Notes: generated from the letters alone by a model not told the origin. Shown: positions 36,378 to 48,179, counted from the stretch's first letter. The stretch is DNA of 64,000 bases from Ahaetulla prasina (GCF_028640845.1 NC_080540.1:155751920-155815919), one strand, 5' to 3'. Program-made: numbers and translations.

Positions 36378-37130
36378 ATGCCTAAGGACCTTGGAGTACT
36401 CATTTCTAAAGATCTAAGTACCAGAGCCCACTGTAACAACATTGCCAAAAAGGCACTAAGAGTTGTTAACCTAATCTTGCGTAGCTTCTTCTCTGGTAAT
36501 ATTGTACTACTAACTAAAGCATACAAAACATTTGCTAGACCAATCCTTGAATACAGCTCATCTGTTTGGAACCCGAATGCATATCGGATATAAATACAAT
36601 GGAGAGAGTCCAGAGATATTTCCCAAGAAAAGCCCTCCACTCCTCTGCTCGCAATAAAATACCTTATGCCACCAGACTCCAAATTTTCTGCTTAGACAAC
36701 TTAGAACTACACAGAATTCAATCTGACCTAAGCATAGTACATAAAATTATCTACCAAAATGTCCTACCTGTCAATGACTACTTCAGCTTCAACCACAACA
36801 ATGCACAAGCACACAACAAATACAAACTTAAAGTGAACCGCTCCAAACTCGATTGCAGAAAATATGACTTCAGTAATAGAGATCAATGCCTGGAATGCAC
36901 TACCTGACTCTGTAGTTTCTTCCCCAAACCCCCAAAACTTTAAGCTTAAACTGTCTACTGTTGACCTCACCCCATTCCTAAGAGGTCTGTAAGGGGCGTG
37001 CATAAGTGCACCCACATGCCTACCATCCCTGTCCTAATATTCCATTTTTACTTACTCTTTTCATGTATCCAAATTATGTTTATACTTTTACCTGTTATCT
37101 TATATGTGATTGACAAATAAATAAACGTTG
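36378..37130 (+). mobile_element. CR1/L3-group LINE 3' fragment (copy 1)
   Basis: It encodes KDLGVLISKDLSTRAHCNN... ARPILEYSSSVWNP and, in another frame, ...VNRSKLDCRKYDFS. This is the end of a non-LTR reverse transcriptase protein. A frameshift near 36585 breaks it. The 3' UTR ends in an ataaataaa tail at about 37128. The same element occurs inverted at 52455-53225 and as a shorter piece at 37590-38000. Confidence 0.75.
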
Positions 37131-37589
37131 CTTTAGTAGTGATCCCTTCTTCTCAGGAAGTTTTGCAGTTCTTAAGGGGCTTACCTTGACTTGGAATCTG
37201 TCAGTGGCATTGGACTACAACATCCAGCATTCTATGAGGTTTAGAATTCTGGGAAGTGTAGTCCAGCAACTGGAAGCCTTCTGGTCTCTGGAGGTTCAGG
37301 GGAATTAGAACTTCTAGATAAAGAATTCCGAGCCCCATCCTCACCCTCTCAGGACATTGCCAGTCTGTACCAACACTTGTTTTTCTAGCCTTAAATCAGA
37401 TGTGCAATATAGATAGGATGTGAAGCCTGGCTCCTCAAACACTCTCCCCTAATAACCCTCCCCCCACAAAAAAAAAGAATTATGTTTTTGCAATCCCAAG
37501 ACAACTTCAATGTGCAGCCACATTAAATTCAAATTTAAGCATTTAAAGCTAAAGACTCTTACCTAACCCATGTTGACATTTAGTCCAGC
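37131..37589. other. Spacer between two LINE fragments
   Basis: It holds a ggactacaacatccagcattc-type short repeat (37206-37280), with its inverted partner gggaagtgtagtccagcaac. The rest is not recognised. Confidence 0.4.
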
Positions 37590-38000
37590 ATCAAAATTAT
37601 CTGCTACAATGTCGAACCTGTTAATGACTACTTCAGCTTCAACCACAACAATACATGAGCACACAACAGATACAAACTTAAAGTGAACCTCTCCAAACTC
37701 GATTGCAACTTGACTTCAGCAACAGAGTGGTCAATGCCTGGAACGCACTACCTGACTCTGTGGTTTCATCCCAAAACCCCCAAAATTTATATACCCCCAA
37801 GATTTAGACCTAAATCTGTCTACTGTTGACCTCACCCCATTCCTAAGAGATCTGTAAGGGGCGTGCATAAGCGCACCAGCGTGCCTACCGTCCCTGTCCT
37901 AATGTTTCCTCTATTTGTACCTATTTTATGTATTCAATTCATGCTTGTACTTATATAAATTACCTAATATGTTCTTGACAAATAAATAAATACATAAATG
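37590..38000 (+). mobile_element. CR1/L3-group LINE 3' fragment (copy 2)
   Basis: The words ttaatgactacttcagcttc, aaagtgaacctctccaaac and cctgactctgtggtttc align with 36770-36930. The 3' end again is gacaaataaataaat. It is independent of copy 1 or a local duplication of it. Confidence 0.7.
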
Positions 38001-38809
38001 CTGAGTGCCTTTGCTTAATCGTAAATCACATCCTACATCTGCAGAGCCAGGTATAGTTTGTGGAAGCTCTCATGAAACAGGTAAGGTCACTCTCTGGTAA
38101 TGAGATCAATCAGCTGCAATGTTTGGGTGTCCCACTGCATTATTTCTCAGACAGTGGCTGACTCAAAAGTCCATCTCTCTTGGTTTCTGAGCGAGATGTT
38201 AATATTTGCACAAGAGACTCGGCCTAGATAGTGTAACTAAAGGTCATGACCAACTAGGAAGGAAAGGAGCTAAATCTTACAGGTCTTATAAGAGAAGTTA
38301 CATACGCTTTCTGTTTTCCTCCCAGTAACTTAAAACGATGGTGTCAGCCCCACCCAATGACCTTCACGCCTAGGAAAATCAAACCCAGTTCACACTGGTT
38401 CCTACCTGTCATTTTAGCCCAGGAAATGGGCACCTGGAAGCCTTGGCTTCAGCCTCCAGGGTCCTTCCAAAACATGGCACTCAATTTAATGTTCAATGCG
38501 AGATTAAAGACAATAACAAATGATATAATGTAAAAATTTCATTTATAATGTAAATGTAAAATGAAAGAAAAATCAACTTTTGTCCATTTCCTAGTATTTC
38601 ACTAGGGGCATATCATTTCTCCACTGGCCCATTTCTGGAATTTTCCATGCGCCAACCAAAGACAAGCTTTCTATCTCTGCTCCACAACAGTTGGGTGATG
38701 CCGTACGATGCTATAAGTGCCTGGTAGGAAAAGGCCAAAGGCCCAAAGCTGCCCACAGTCTCCCCAAAAGGTTACTCCGCTTTAAAACTTAAGGCACTTT
38801 GGATCAATG
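38001..38809. other. Intergenic, nothing recognised
   Basis: No repeat or exon that I can support. Confidence 0.4.
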
Positions 38810-38817
38810 CTTTAGAG

Positions 38818-38951
38818 CAGGGGTCTCCAACCTTGGCAACTTTAAGACTTGTGGACTTCAACTCCAGAGTTCCTCAGCCAGCCAAGCTGGCTGAGGAACT
38901 CTGGGAGTTGAAGTCCACAAGTCTTAAAGTTGCCAAGGTTGGAGACCTCTG
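38818..38951. mobile_element. hAT-type palindromic MITE, family H1
   Basis: A 134-bp hairpin beginning CAGGGGTCTCCAACCTTGG and ending in its inverse (GGAGACCTCTG). The flanks are ctttagag (38810-38817) and ctttagaa (38952-38959), 7 of 8 matching. Confidence 0.9.
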
Positions 38952-39124
38952 CTTTAGAAAGCCTTATGTGTCCTTTTTCCTCAGCCTCTGTAGACCAGGG
39001 CATCCTCTGGGAGCAAAAAAAAAAAAAAAAAAGTCAAAATAATGACCCCAGCTGTGTGATTGAATCCCAACCTTTTTTAGGTTCATTACCCATGCAATAT
39101 GTGCAAAAAAAGGTTGAGCTTTCT

Positions 39125-39560
39125 GTTATAAAAATCTGGACCTTCATCTTAACTTTTATATATATATATAAAGTTTTTTATTTTAAGCACATTAAATACA
39201 GACGACAGGACGTACAACATTTATATGCATATCACTGTTTATCAGCTATTCAAGGAAGTCCTTTCCCATTATTTATACGTATTTTAATTCTATCTTATTC
39301 TACTTTTATTTATCTACCATTCTTTATTTCATCTACATTTTACCTTATTGTTCAATTTTCTTATCTTGCCTATTTTCTAACCATTCGTACCATTTGCACC
39401 AGACCTTATATTATTCTGTGTCTTCTTTCTCTTTAATTTCTTTTGTAAGTTTGTCCATCTCAGCACATTTTAGTATTTTTTAAATTAATTCTTCCTCTGT
39501 TGGTGGATTTTCTTTCTTCCAGTTTTGGGCGTAGGCTATACGTGCTGCTGTTCATCTTAA
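39125..39560 (-). mobile_element. L1 LINE 3' end
   Basis: On the minus strand it encodes AYAQNWKKENPPTEEELI and ...CAEMDKLTKEIKEKEDTE, the typical C-terminal region of squamate L1 ORF2, with stops. An A/T-rich tail at 39125-39190 follows. Confidence 0.65.
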
Positions 39561-39739
39561 CTTTTTTGACCTCCACTCCTCATGGATGCCCTTAAGTATC
39601 CAGCTACCTTTGCTCCAAGCTTCCTTGTGCCATTTTGTCTCCTTCTTCTATGGGCAGGATACTAACCATGGATCTTCCTGAAGACCTCCAAAAGGTAGTG
39701 AAATAAGGTTTTACCTTATTTATGTTTTAATATATAAAT

Positions 39740-39822
<83 letters not shown>
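39740..39822. repeat. (GATA)n microsatellite, about 21 units
   Basis: 83 bp of uninterrupted GATA repeats. GATA repeats are the Bkm satellite component first known from snakes. Directly downstream (39823-39895) is a retroposon tail (tgtaagccgttcagagt ... aataaataaataaa), so the tract may have grown next to a retroposon end. Confidence 0.98.
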
Positions 39823-40145
39823 TTTTATGACTGTAAGCCGTTCAGAGTACCCTGTGGTAAGATGGGCAGCCAATAAAATGTATAAATAAATAAACTCTGA
39901 CAAGCCCCTTCCCCTCTTGCTTGCTCCTCCCCTTCCTTGCTTGGGTAAACTGAATGCTACGGCATCGCAAACAGCCCCCTGAAGAAGAAACAGCTCTCCA
40001 GGACCTCAAGATCCCTCATTGCCTTCCAGGTGAGATGATTCAGCAGGACTGAACCTTCCATCAATCCAGGAGACCATATGAAAGGTCAGCTTTCCCATCC
40101 AGCAGGACAGGCAGTCAGCAGCTCCCCAGGTCCCACCTTCTAAGC

Positions 40146-40243
40146 CAGGGGTCTCCAACCTTGGCAACTTGAAGACTTGTGGACTTCAACTTCTGGGAGT
40201 TGAAGTCCAGAAGTCTTCAAGTTGCCAAGGTTGGAGACCCCTG
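40146..40243. mobile_element. hAT-type palindromic MITE, family H1
   Basis: A 98-bp hairpin with arms CAGGGGTCTCCAACCTTGG and its inverse. The flanks are ttctaagc and ctctaagc (7 of 8). Confidence 0.9.
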
Positions 40244-40251
40244 CTCTAAGC

Positions 40252-41155
40252 CAGCCTGACTCTGCCAGGCACATGGGTCTCCCCAAGCCAAGGGCATGGA
40301 TGTGCTCTTCAGGGCATTGCAGTGTCAATGCTTTTGGCTGGTGGTCTGTCTCAATTTTTTCTCCCTCACCAGAGCACACATGACTCCCAGGGCAGGATGT
40401 GATTTACTTCTGGACGTGATATCCAAGTGGAGATGATATGAGTGTGCAGAATGAAAAAAGCATACACCCCGGGGAAAAAAACAACAATGCAAAGGTTATT
40501 TTTAGTAACACAGATGTTGTTATTCTTCAGGGAGGGTGGCTAGAGAGAAAATTCACAAAGTGAAGCTTTTTCTTTCCCAGGTCGTCTCTTCAAATGCACC
40601 ATAGGACAGATGAAATAAGAAATAAGAAAGAGCGACCGCCGATTCTTGTACGGAATTTAAAAAAAAACAGGCATGTCAGATGGGTTTGTCCTCACGTCTC
40701 CCTAACTACAGCATATATGTACCCTGGTAACTATTCTTTAATGCCATGTTGCCGGGTGTTGCCTTCGTCTCATCCGCAATGCACAGCTGAGGCAGCTAAA
40801 AGGCCTTGTTAGCTTCTAAAGTAGTATTCTCCGTCTTCTCTTGACATAATTTTGGCCAGGGATATGACCTGGCAGGCTTCCCCAGCAGTGTGGCTGCTGA
40901 TGAATTTAAGGGGCTGGTATCTGCTCATCTTCCACTGGCTAGTAGAGGCTGCTGTAGATACTTCTCCGCCTCTGGTTGCTGGCCATTGCCCTCTATGGCC
41001 AGATTGGCTCAGACTGCAGGAGAAACTGGACCCTTGGCTTCCACAGCGGCATCTGTCACTATAAAGCCAAATGGGCATTTTCAAAAGGTCTATCAGTTCT
41101 TATTTGGCTCCTTACAGATAAAGGTTTCACACTTTTTTTGAAAGAGCATTGGACC
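40252..41155. other. Intergenic, nothing recognised
   Basis: The open frames at 40809-41197 overlap one another on both strands and look random. There are no splice-bounded exons or repeats I can name. Confidence 0.4.
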
Positions 41156-41397
41156 TACCGTGTTTCCCCCCAAAATAAGACCCAGGTCTTATATTAATTC
41201 TTGCTCCAAAACACGCAATATGGCTTATTTTCCAGTTAGGATCTTATTTTGGGAGAAATACAATACTAAACGCCTCTGTCTGCCGATGATCTTAACTGGG
41301 GCTTATTTTTGGGGATAGGGCTTATATTACGAGCATCCTGAAAAATCATGCTAGGCCTTATTTTCCGGTTGGGTCTTATTTTTGGGGAAACAGGGTA
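41156..41397. mobile_element. Mariner-type MITE (TACCGTGTTTCCCC)
   Basis: The left end TACCGTGTTTCCCCCCAAAA and right end TTTTTGGGGAAACAGGGTA are inverted repeats starting and ending with TA. The interior repeats aataagacc / gggtcttatttt. TA ends fit the Tc1/mariner superfamily. Confidence 0.75.
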
Positions 41398-41492
41398 TTT
41401 TTTTAAAATGCTGTTCCTTAAGTTGTCCCATAGTAAAACAGTAAGGTACAATTTGGCTTCTGAACAAGGAAATCGGAGTCTCAGAACCAAGC

Positions 41493-41600
41493 TTGCTTGC
41501 TTCCTTGCTTCCTTCCTTGCTTCCTTCCTTGCTTCCTTCCTTGCTTCCTTCCTTCCTTCCTTTCTCCCTCCCTCCCTCTCTCCCTCCCCCCTTCTCTCTT
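41493..41600. repeat. (CTTC)n-type microsatellite
   Basis: cttgcttccttccttgcttccttc-like units grade into ccctccctctctccc. This is strand-biased pyrimidine DNA and gives artefactual SLLPSLLPS/EGSKEGSKE reading frames. Confidence 0.95.
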
Positions 41601-42112
41601 TTTCTCTCTCCTTTCCCTCTATCCAGAATAATTTCTGGCACTAACAATGGAGTCTGTCTCACTGTCATGTTCTTGTCATCAAGACACATCCGCTTGGCTC
41701 TCAGAAGGGAAAGAACAGCCCTATCCTCTGGCAATGGGTGTACAAGGATTAGAACTAATGGGAGCAAGGAACACCAGAATAAACAGGAGCAATTCTAAAT
41801 TTGTGAGCAGGCTGGTAAGCTGGTAAGCAAGGCAAGCGCATCATTAGTCAAGAGGGCCATACAAGATGACTAGAAGACAAGAATGCAAAGACATTGTGTT
41901 GAGAACCAGCTGACCTTCAGCAATAATGTCTAGGTCTTCATAGTTCAATGGACTAGGGTTAGAGAGAAGCAAGCAGATGAAGGAAGAAAACAGCCAACAG
42001 ACTCAGCAAATGGCTCCGCTGTCCTTCCTTTCTGTTACTGATTTTTATCAGTAACATTTGATCACTGTTGGAATACCAGCCAATCAGGTATTTCAATTCA
42101 TTAACTAACAAT
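41601..42112. other. Intergenic, nothing recognised
   Basis: No element or exon that I can support. Confidence 0.4.
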
Positions 42113-42432
42113 AAGGTAAAGGTAAAGGTTCCCCTCACACATTTGTGCTAGTCGTTGCCGACTCTAGGAGGTGGTGGTCATCTCCGTTTCAAAGCCGAAG
42201 AGCCAGCGCTGTCCGAAGACGTCTCCGTGGTCATGTGGCCGGCATGACTCAACACCAAAGGCGCACGGAACACTGTTACCTTCCCACCGAAGGTGGTCCC
42301 TATTTTTTCTATTTGCATTTTTTATGTCCTTTCGAAACTGCTAGGTTGGCAGAAGCTGGGACAAGTAACGGGAGCTCACCCCGTTACACGGCAGCATTAG
42401 GGATTCGGACCGCTGAGCTGCCAACCTTTCGA
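42113..42432 (-). mobile_element. Sauria-type SINE, 5'-truncated
   Basis: On the minus strand the element runs from a tRNA-like B-box region (agcggtccgaatcccta) through a body containing catgccggccacatgacc to the tail ggggaacctttacctttacc. The accttt-repeat tail and this body are those of the squamate-wide Sauria SINE. The A-box end is missing. Confidence 0.75.
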
Positions 42433-43509
42433 TCCAATATGGACTCTGGGTGGCAAACAACGATTACAATATACAATGAATTAAAATGGCGAACATACTA
42501 ATAATCAGCTAATTATGAAGGCAGCCCAAACATGACGAGTGGCCAAAAGCCTGCCGGAACAATCCCAATTTAAACTGCAAGGATAGTTGGGACTTTCCGG
42601 TAATTCTGGGATTTAATATCCCATAAAGTGGGGAGGATTGGTTGGTAACAAACTCTTGTTTAATAACTCTTCCATTTCATCTTTTTATAATCTGCCTTAA
42701 CTGTACACAGCCTACAAAACGATTGATGTTCAAGAATAAATGCTCATGATAGTCACATGCTCAGAAATGCTCTTAAGAGTGTGATGAGGAACCTTTTGGG
42801 CTCGGTATCTCAAATGCCTAATTTGACTCAGCTGGCATGACACAGCATACACCCAAACAAAAAACAATCAATTCTTTACATATTTATGTATTTATTTATT
42901 TAAAAATACAGCCCAATCATGTGCGTGATCCCCAGAATCTGCCATGCACCATTTACCTTCAGGCAGTGTTCTCTTTCTATTGAGAGGCTCCTGCGGCCTG
43001 CCCATGTACTTGCATGAGGCCTTCATTCTTGAAGTGGCTTTAGAGAATGGTCCTCTGCGGTCTCTGGAGCCTCTGAAAACCACTGGATCCATTCTTTTGT
43101 GATTCTTTGGAGGCTCCAGAGATCACGTGAGAGCACCAGCCCTCTAAAGAGGCCATGAAGAGCACCATCCATTCTTGCGCAGCATTGGAACCATCAAAAG
43201 TCCCACAAGAATTTAAACCACAAGGAAGGTTGGGCCCACTTACACTTCTCCAATTAGAAGTCCCATAAATGGCTTGGTTGATAACCAATTCTTCTATATT
43301 ACTTCTACTTCTTTAAATAACATATGTTAAATATGTTATCTTTATCTGCTGTGAAATGGATGTTACGGAAGCCATGTTCCCATTCCTTCGTGGCCTTTGC
43401 AAAAGTCCCACAAAAACTTGTTTTTGAGAACAGCTGCTGTTGGATGAACTCTGTGTGTTGGTGAACACAGGCAGATCGCCCAAAACTTCATGGCATCTGA
43501 TTAGATTAG
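42433..43509. other. Intergenic, nothing recognised
   Basis: Slightly repetitive in its own right. Words such as agaggctcc and tggaggctc recur in both orientations at 42985-43150, suggesting an old inverted structure. Confidence 0.4.
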
Positions 43510-43566
43510 AGATTATCAGAGTTGGAAGGTACCTTGTAGGTCATCTAGTCCAACCCTCCACCCAAC
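43510..43566 (-). mobile_element. CR1 LINE, extreme 3' end
   Basis: cagagttggaaggtaccttg...catctagtccaaccc is the conserved CR1 3' terminus, as in the larger copies at 46515 and 60625. Confidence 0.8.
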
Positions 43567-43569
43567 CTC

Positions 43570-43830
43570 TCTTTTTTCCCCTGATTAATATTTTTACTGA
43601 GTCATAAAATAAAATAAGATATAAAATACAAAAGTAAATAGGAGAATGGTGGGGAGGAATAGGGGGAAGAGAAGTGAGGGAGAGTAGGAAAGAAAGAAAA
43701 AGAAACATTGACTTCCGACTCTCTCTGCTGCAGTAAAATAAGGCATTAACGTCAAATCACAACCTTGTGTTTTTTCATAATAACATAAACAAGCCATTTC
43801 TATCAAGATTTATCAATCGAATCTGTAAAT
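43570..43830. other. A-rich, possible L1 3' UTR
   Basis: tttttactgagtcataaaataaaataag followed by purine-rich sequence resembles L1 3' UTRs of squamates read in reverse. The assignment is weak. Confidence 0.3.
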
Positions 43831-44021
43831 CTCTTTACTCATGGCATATCTCTTGACATGAGTATCATAAGTTCACCATCATGAATCTAAGACATGCTTC
43901 GCCTCTCTTGAATACATTTGGCAGCTATTTCTCCCAGAATGCTAGTTGGGAATCTGGCATCTGGAGGAGACCAATTTAGGGGAAGATTTTGTAACAGTCA
44001 CAAATATTTGCAGGGAAGTAA

Positions 44022-44745
44022 AGAATAGAATAGAATAGAATAGAATTTTATTGGCCAAGTGTGATTGGACACACAAGGAATTTGTCTTGGTGCATATGCT
44101 CTCAGTGTACATAAAAGAAAAGATACGTTCATCAAGGTACAACATTTACAACACAATTGATGGTCAATATATCAATATAAATCATAAGGATTGCCAGCAA
44201 CAAGTTATAGTCATACAGTCATAAGTGGAAAGAGATTGGTGATGGGAACTATGAAACGATTAATAGTAGTGCAGATTCAGTAAATAGTCTGACAGTGTTG
44301 AGGGAATTATTTGTTTAGCAGAGTGATGGCCTTCGGGAAAAAACTGTTCTTGTGTCTAGTTGTTCTGGTGTGCAGTGCTCTATAGCGTCGTTTTGAGGGT
44401 CGGAGTTGAAACAGTTTATGTCCAGGATGCGAGGGATCTGCAAATATTTTCACGGCCCTCTTCTTGATTCGTGCAGTATACAGGTCCTCAATGGAAGGCA
44501 GGTTGGTAGCAATTATTTTTTCTGCAGTTCTAATTATCCTCTGAAGTCTGTGTTTTTCTTGTTGGGTTGCAGAACCGAACCAGACAGTTATAGAGGTGCA
44601 AATGACAGACTCAATAATTCCTCTGTAGAATTGGATCAGCAGCTCCTTGGGCAGTTTGAGCTTACTGAGTTGGCGCAGAAAGAACATTCTTTGTTGTCCT
44701 TTTTTAATGATGTTTTTGATGTTAGCTGTCCAAAGGAGGCAAATG
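44022..44745 (-). mobile_element. L2/CR1-L3-like LINE with AATAG tail
   Basis: On the minus strand an intact 126-codon frame (44307-44687) encodes FLRQLSKLKLPKELLIQFY...SVICTSITVWFGSAT...SFFPKAITLLN. This is the C-terminal part of an L2-group reverse transcriptase protein. The 3' end is an AATAG-unit tract (44022-44046 on the + strand). LINEs with such tails are known as seeds of AATAG microsatellites in snakes. The 5' end is truncated. Confidence 0.75.
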
Positions 44746-45636
44746 AAGACATGTAGAAGGTACTAACAGCACTCAACATGATTTACGATGTGAATTATGT
44801 ATGTACTAATATGAGACATCATGGCATAATTGCTACATTTGCAGAATGACACTATAAACAAGTGTTTTCATTTTGACAGCAGAGCATTGTACATACAATT
44901 TTTTTCAGTAAAGAAATTTTAAAATAGGGGGCGAGGGTATGTGCCAGCAAATGCAAATAGAAAAAAAGTCAAGGAAGATTAATAAAGAATCCAAGATAAA
45001 CTACAACAGGTATGTTCTTATAGGTTAGTATAAACATGTTGTTGTCTTCAGTGTTGCCAAATGTAATATCCGGTAATATCTTTATTATAACTTACAAAGC
45101 AACGTTTGATTGAAGTTTGCATAATAAATCTCTGAAAAACTCTGTAATTTTAAAAATGATACGGTACAAAAAGGCACTTTTCAACTGCTTGTATGAAACC
45201 GTCAGGGCATCTTCTTTCAGAGGATACATTCTGAGAAAAATGAGCTGATATTTTGTGCATTCTTGCAAATCTCACCTGCAGTAACCTTTTATCAATAAAG
45301 ACTTCTAATAAATGAAACACTGAATTTAAATATTTGGGAGCTAGTGCATTTGTTTCTTAGTTGTGTTTCAGTATTTCACAATTTTTCTTCATTCCACTCT
45401 GAAGCAATATATATAATCTACTACTACTCTAATAATTACCTTTTTTCCATTATCACTGTTTTCCTGTTTATCAACTCAGTGAGCAATAATGCTATTAAAA
45501 AGCTTCCAGAATTCTAATTCATTTTCAGTATCACCTTCAAAATGTACACATCAATAGCATTGTTTCTTTGGATCAACAGCATCTGAATTAATCCTTTTTT
45601 GATAAACGGCAAGGAGTATTTTAAGTAATACAGGTA
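44746..45636. other. Intergenic, nothing recognised
   Basis: A/T-rich, with no repeat boundary, exon or RNA gene seen. Confidence 0.4.
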
Positions 45637-45638
45637 TA

Positions 45639-46451
45639 CAGGTATTCCTCAACTTACAACCATTTATTTAGAACCATTCAAAGTTACAACGGCCCTGAAA
45701 AAAGTGACTTGCAATTAATTTTTGCACTTACAACTCTTGCAGCTTCCTCATGGTCACAAGGTTAAAATTTGGGTGCTTGGCAACATGCACTTATTTACAA
45801 TGGTTGCAGGATCCCAGGGTTATATGACCACCATTTGCGACCTTGACAGTCAACTTTTGATAAGCAGAGACAATGAGAGAAGCCCGGTTTGTTTAATGAC
45901 CACATAATTCACCTAACAAGTATGGCAAAAATGGTCATAAAATCGGGCGTGACTCACTTGCCATATTTTTCGCCCCTTAGTTTTTGGGGAGGAAAATAAG
46001 AAACAAGGTGATTGGCAAGTGGATCTGCCTCCCAGAATACCCCCAATCAGCTGTTCCCAGAGGTGAATTTTAACAACAGGTTCCTTGGTTGTGAGCTCTT
46101 TGTGCCTTGCTTTTTTTTCAGCCTCTGAAACTTCTGAAACTCCATTTCAGGAAAAAACTTTTTTTTCTGCTTCCTAAAGCCTCCGAACCAGAGCTTTAGA
46201 AAAAAAGCCTCTGAAGCTCTGTTTGGGGGCTTTTTTTCTGAAGCTTCGTTTCTGATGCTTTTTTCAGCCTCTGAAACCTCCATTTGAGAAGCTGGGCGGG
46301 GCTACATCCAGAGTATAAGACGCACCCAGATTTTCACCCTCTTTTTGGGGGGGAAAGGTGCATCTTATGCTCCAAAAAGTACGGTAACAACCTTGTTGCT
46401 TAGCAGCGGAAATTCTGGTCCCAATTGTGATCGTAAGTCGAGGACAGCCTA
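45639..46451. mobile_element. Tigger-like MITE, family T1, interrupted
   Basis: The left end CAGGTATTCCTCAACTTAC and right end GTAAGTCGAGGACAGCCTA are the T1 terminal repeats, with TA on each side. The family interior is split by a second MITE (45963-46385). Confidence 0.75.
45963..46385. mobile_element. MITE, family M2 (TATTTTTCGG...GTATAAGACGCACC), nested
   Basis: The right end gtataagacgcaccc ... gcatcttatgctccaaaaagta matches the element at 60767-61249. The left end (tatttttcgcccc) is decayed. The sequence on either side resumes the host T1 MITE. Confidence 0.7.
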
Positions 46452-46514
46452 TATGGTCTAACTTTTGGAATTGTTCTGCTTGTAATATAACTCTTAGACC
46501 TCCCCTTTCTCTTT

Positions 46515-47690
46515 TTTTAATTAATAATAATAATAACAACAACAACAACAGAGTTGGAAGGGACCTTGGAGGCCTTCTAGTCCAACCCCCTGCCCAGGCA
46601 GGAAACCTACACCATCTCAGACAGATGGTTATCCAACATTTTCTTAAAAATTTCCAGTGTTGGAGCATTCACAACTTCTGCAGGCAAGTCGTTCCACTTA
46701 TTAATTGTTCTAACTGTCAGGAAATTTCTCCTTAGTTCTAAGTTGCTTCTTTCCTTGATCAGTTTCCACCCATTGCTTCTTGTTCTACCTTCAGGTGCTT
46801 TGGAGAACAGCCCAACTCCCTCTTCTTTGTGGCAGCCCCTGAGATATTGGAACACTGCTATCATGTCTCCCCTAGTCCTTCTTGCATTAAACTAAACATA
46901 CCCAGTTCCTGCAACCGTTCTTCATATGTTTTAGCCTCCAGTCCCCTAATCATCTTTGTTGCTCTTCTCTGCACTCTTTCTAGAGTCTCAACATCTTTTT
47001 TACATCGTGGCGACCAACACTGGATGCAATATTCCAAGTGTAGCCTTACCAAGGCATTATAAAGTGGCACTAACACTTCACGTGATCTTGATTCTATCCC
47101 TCTGTTTATGCAGCCCAGAACTGTGTTGGCTTTTTTGGCAGCTGCTGCACACTGCTGGCTCATATCTAAATAGTTATCCACTAGGACTCCAAGATCCCTC
47201 TCACAGGTACTACTATTGAGCAAGGTACCACATATACGGTACCGGTGCATTTTGTTTTTTTGGCCTAAATGTAGAACCTTACTTTTTTCACTGTTGAATT
47301 TCATTTTGTTAGATAGCGCCCAATGTTCAAGTCTGTTAAGATCTTTCTGTAACTTGAGCCTATCTTCTGGAGTGTTGGCTATTCCTGCCAGCTTGGTGTC
47401 ATCTGCAAATTTGATGAGTTCCCCATCTATCCCCTTGTCCAAGTCATTGATGAAGATGTTGAAGAGTACTGGGCCTAAAACAGAGCCTTGGGGTTCTCCA
47501 CTGCATACTTCCCTCCATGTGGATGTAGTTCCATTGGGGACTACACGTTGAGTGCGGTTGGTCAGCCAGTTACGAATCCATCTGGTGGTGATGCTGTCTA
47601 ACCCACATTTTTCTACTTTATCTAGTAGTAGGTTATGGTCTACTTTATCAAATGCTTTACTGAAGTCCAAGTAAATTAACCTTTTTAAGG
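46515..47690 (-). mobile_element. CR1 LINE, 5'-truncated, 3' end intact
   Basis: A 269-codon minus-strand frame (46861-47670) encodes the reverse transcriptase core: [34 protein letters not shown], then the catalytic FADD in [13 protein letters not shown] frameshift leads to the C-terminus (NFLTVRTINKWNDLPAEVV, 46607-46864). The 3' UTR ends in the CR1 terminus and an (ATT/GTT)n tail at 46515-46552. SGEPQGS replaces the usual V before PQG. The truncation point is about 47690. Confidence 0.92.
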
Positions 47691-47829
47691 TTAAAATGCT
47701 GTTGTTCCATGCATGCTTTGTGGATTAATTCAATGAAATGAAAGGAAGTCACAACTATAAATAACATGATAAAACAATGAAGAAGAAGAAGAAATTTTGA
47801 TGGTCATTTATGATTAGTAATCTGTACAC

Positions 47830-47990
47830 AATATGCAAAGACCCAGCCCTATGGAGAAGGCTGGGAAAAGTGGAAAGAAAAAGAAGAGAATTACCAGTAG
47901 CAAAGTGGATGGACTCGGTTGCAGTGGACAGGAGTCGTGATCATGACGAAGAATCTGTGTAATCATTCCGACGGCACATAATCAATCAAT
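47830..47990 (+). mobile_element. Bov-B-like (RTE) LINE 3' end
   Basis: tatggagaaggctgggaaaag, gtggatggactcggttgcag and ggagtcgtgatcatgacg followed by cggcacataatcaatcaatt resemble the last codons and terminus of squamate Bov-B. It has an internal deletion. Confidence 0.55.
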
Positions 47991-48004
47991 TATAATTAGC
48001 AAAT

Positions 48005-48165
48005 TAATGAGCTTCTTGAATTCTCCAAAGTGTTGCCTGAATACAGCCTCGGCTCTCATTTCTGGCATGCACTTCCCCACCCAATCAACATGTTTCAATG
48101 CGACCTCAAAATACATGTTTTTCTCCTCCTCGGTGATGTTATTTTCAACATCATTTGCAAAAGAA
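48005..48165 (-). other. Open coding-like segment of unknown origin
   Basis: The minus strand reads without stop for about 58 codons: FANDVENNITEEEKNMYF...VDWVGKCMPEMRAEAVFRQH...LINLLIII then TGA. Composition and amphipathic spacing look protein-like, and a pyrimidine tract (ttttttctttt) precedes it, but the AG acceptor is absent (GCAA). It may be a decayed exon, a retrocopy fragment or a transposon piece. I do not recognise it. Confidence 0.25.
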
Positions 48166-48179
48166 AAAAAGAAGAAGAA

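Noticed and set aside
41351..41798. SLLPSLLPS and EGSKEGSKE repeat proteins
   Set aside because: They are translations of a CTTC-type microsatellite.
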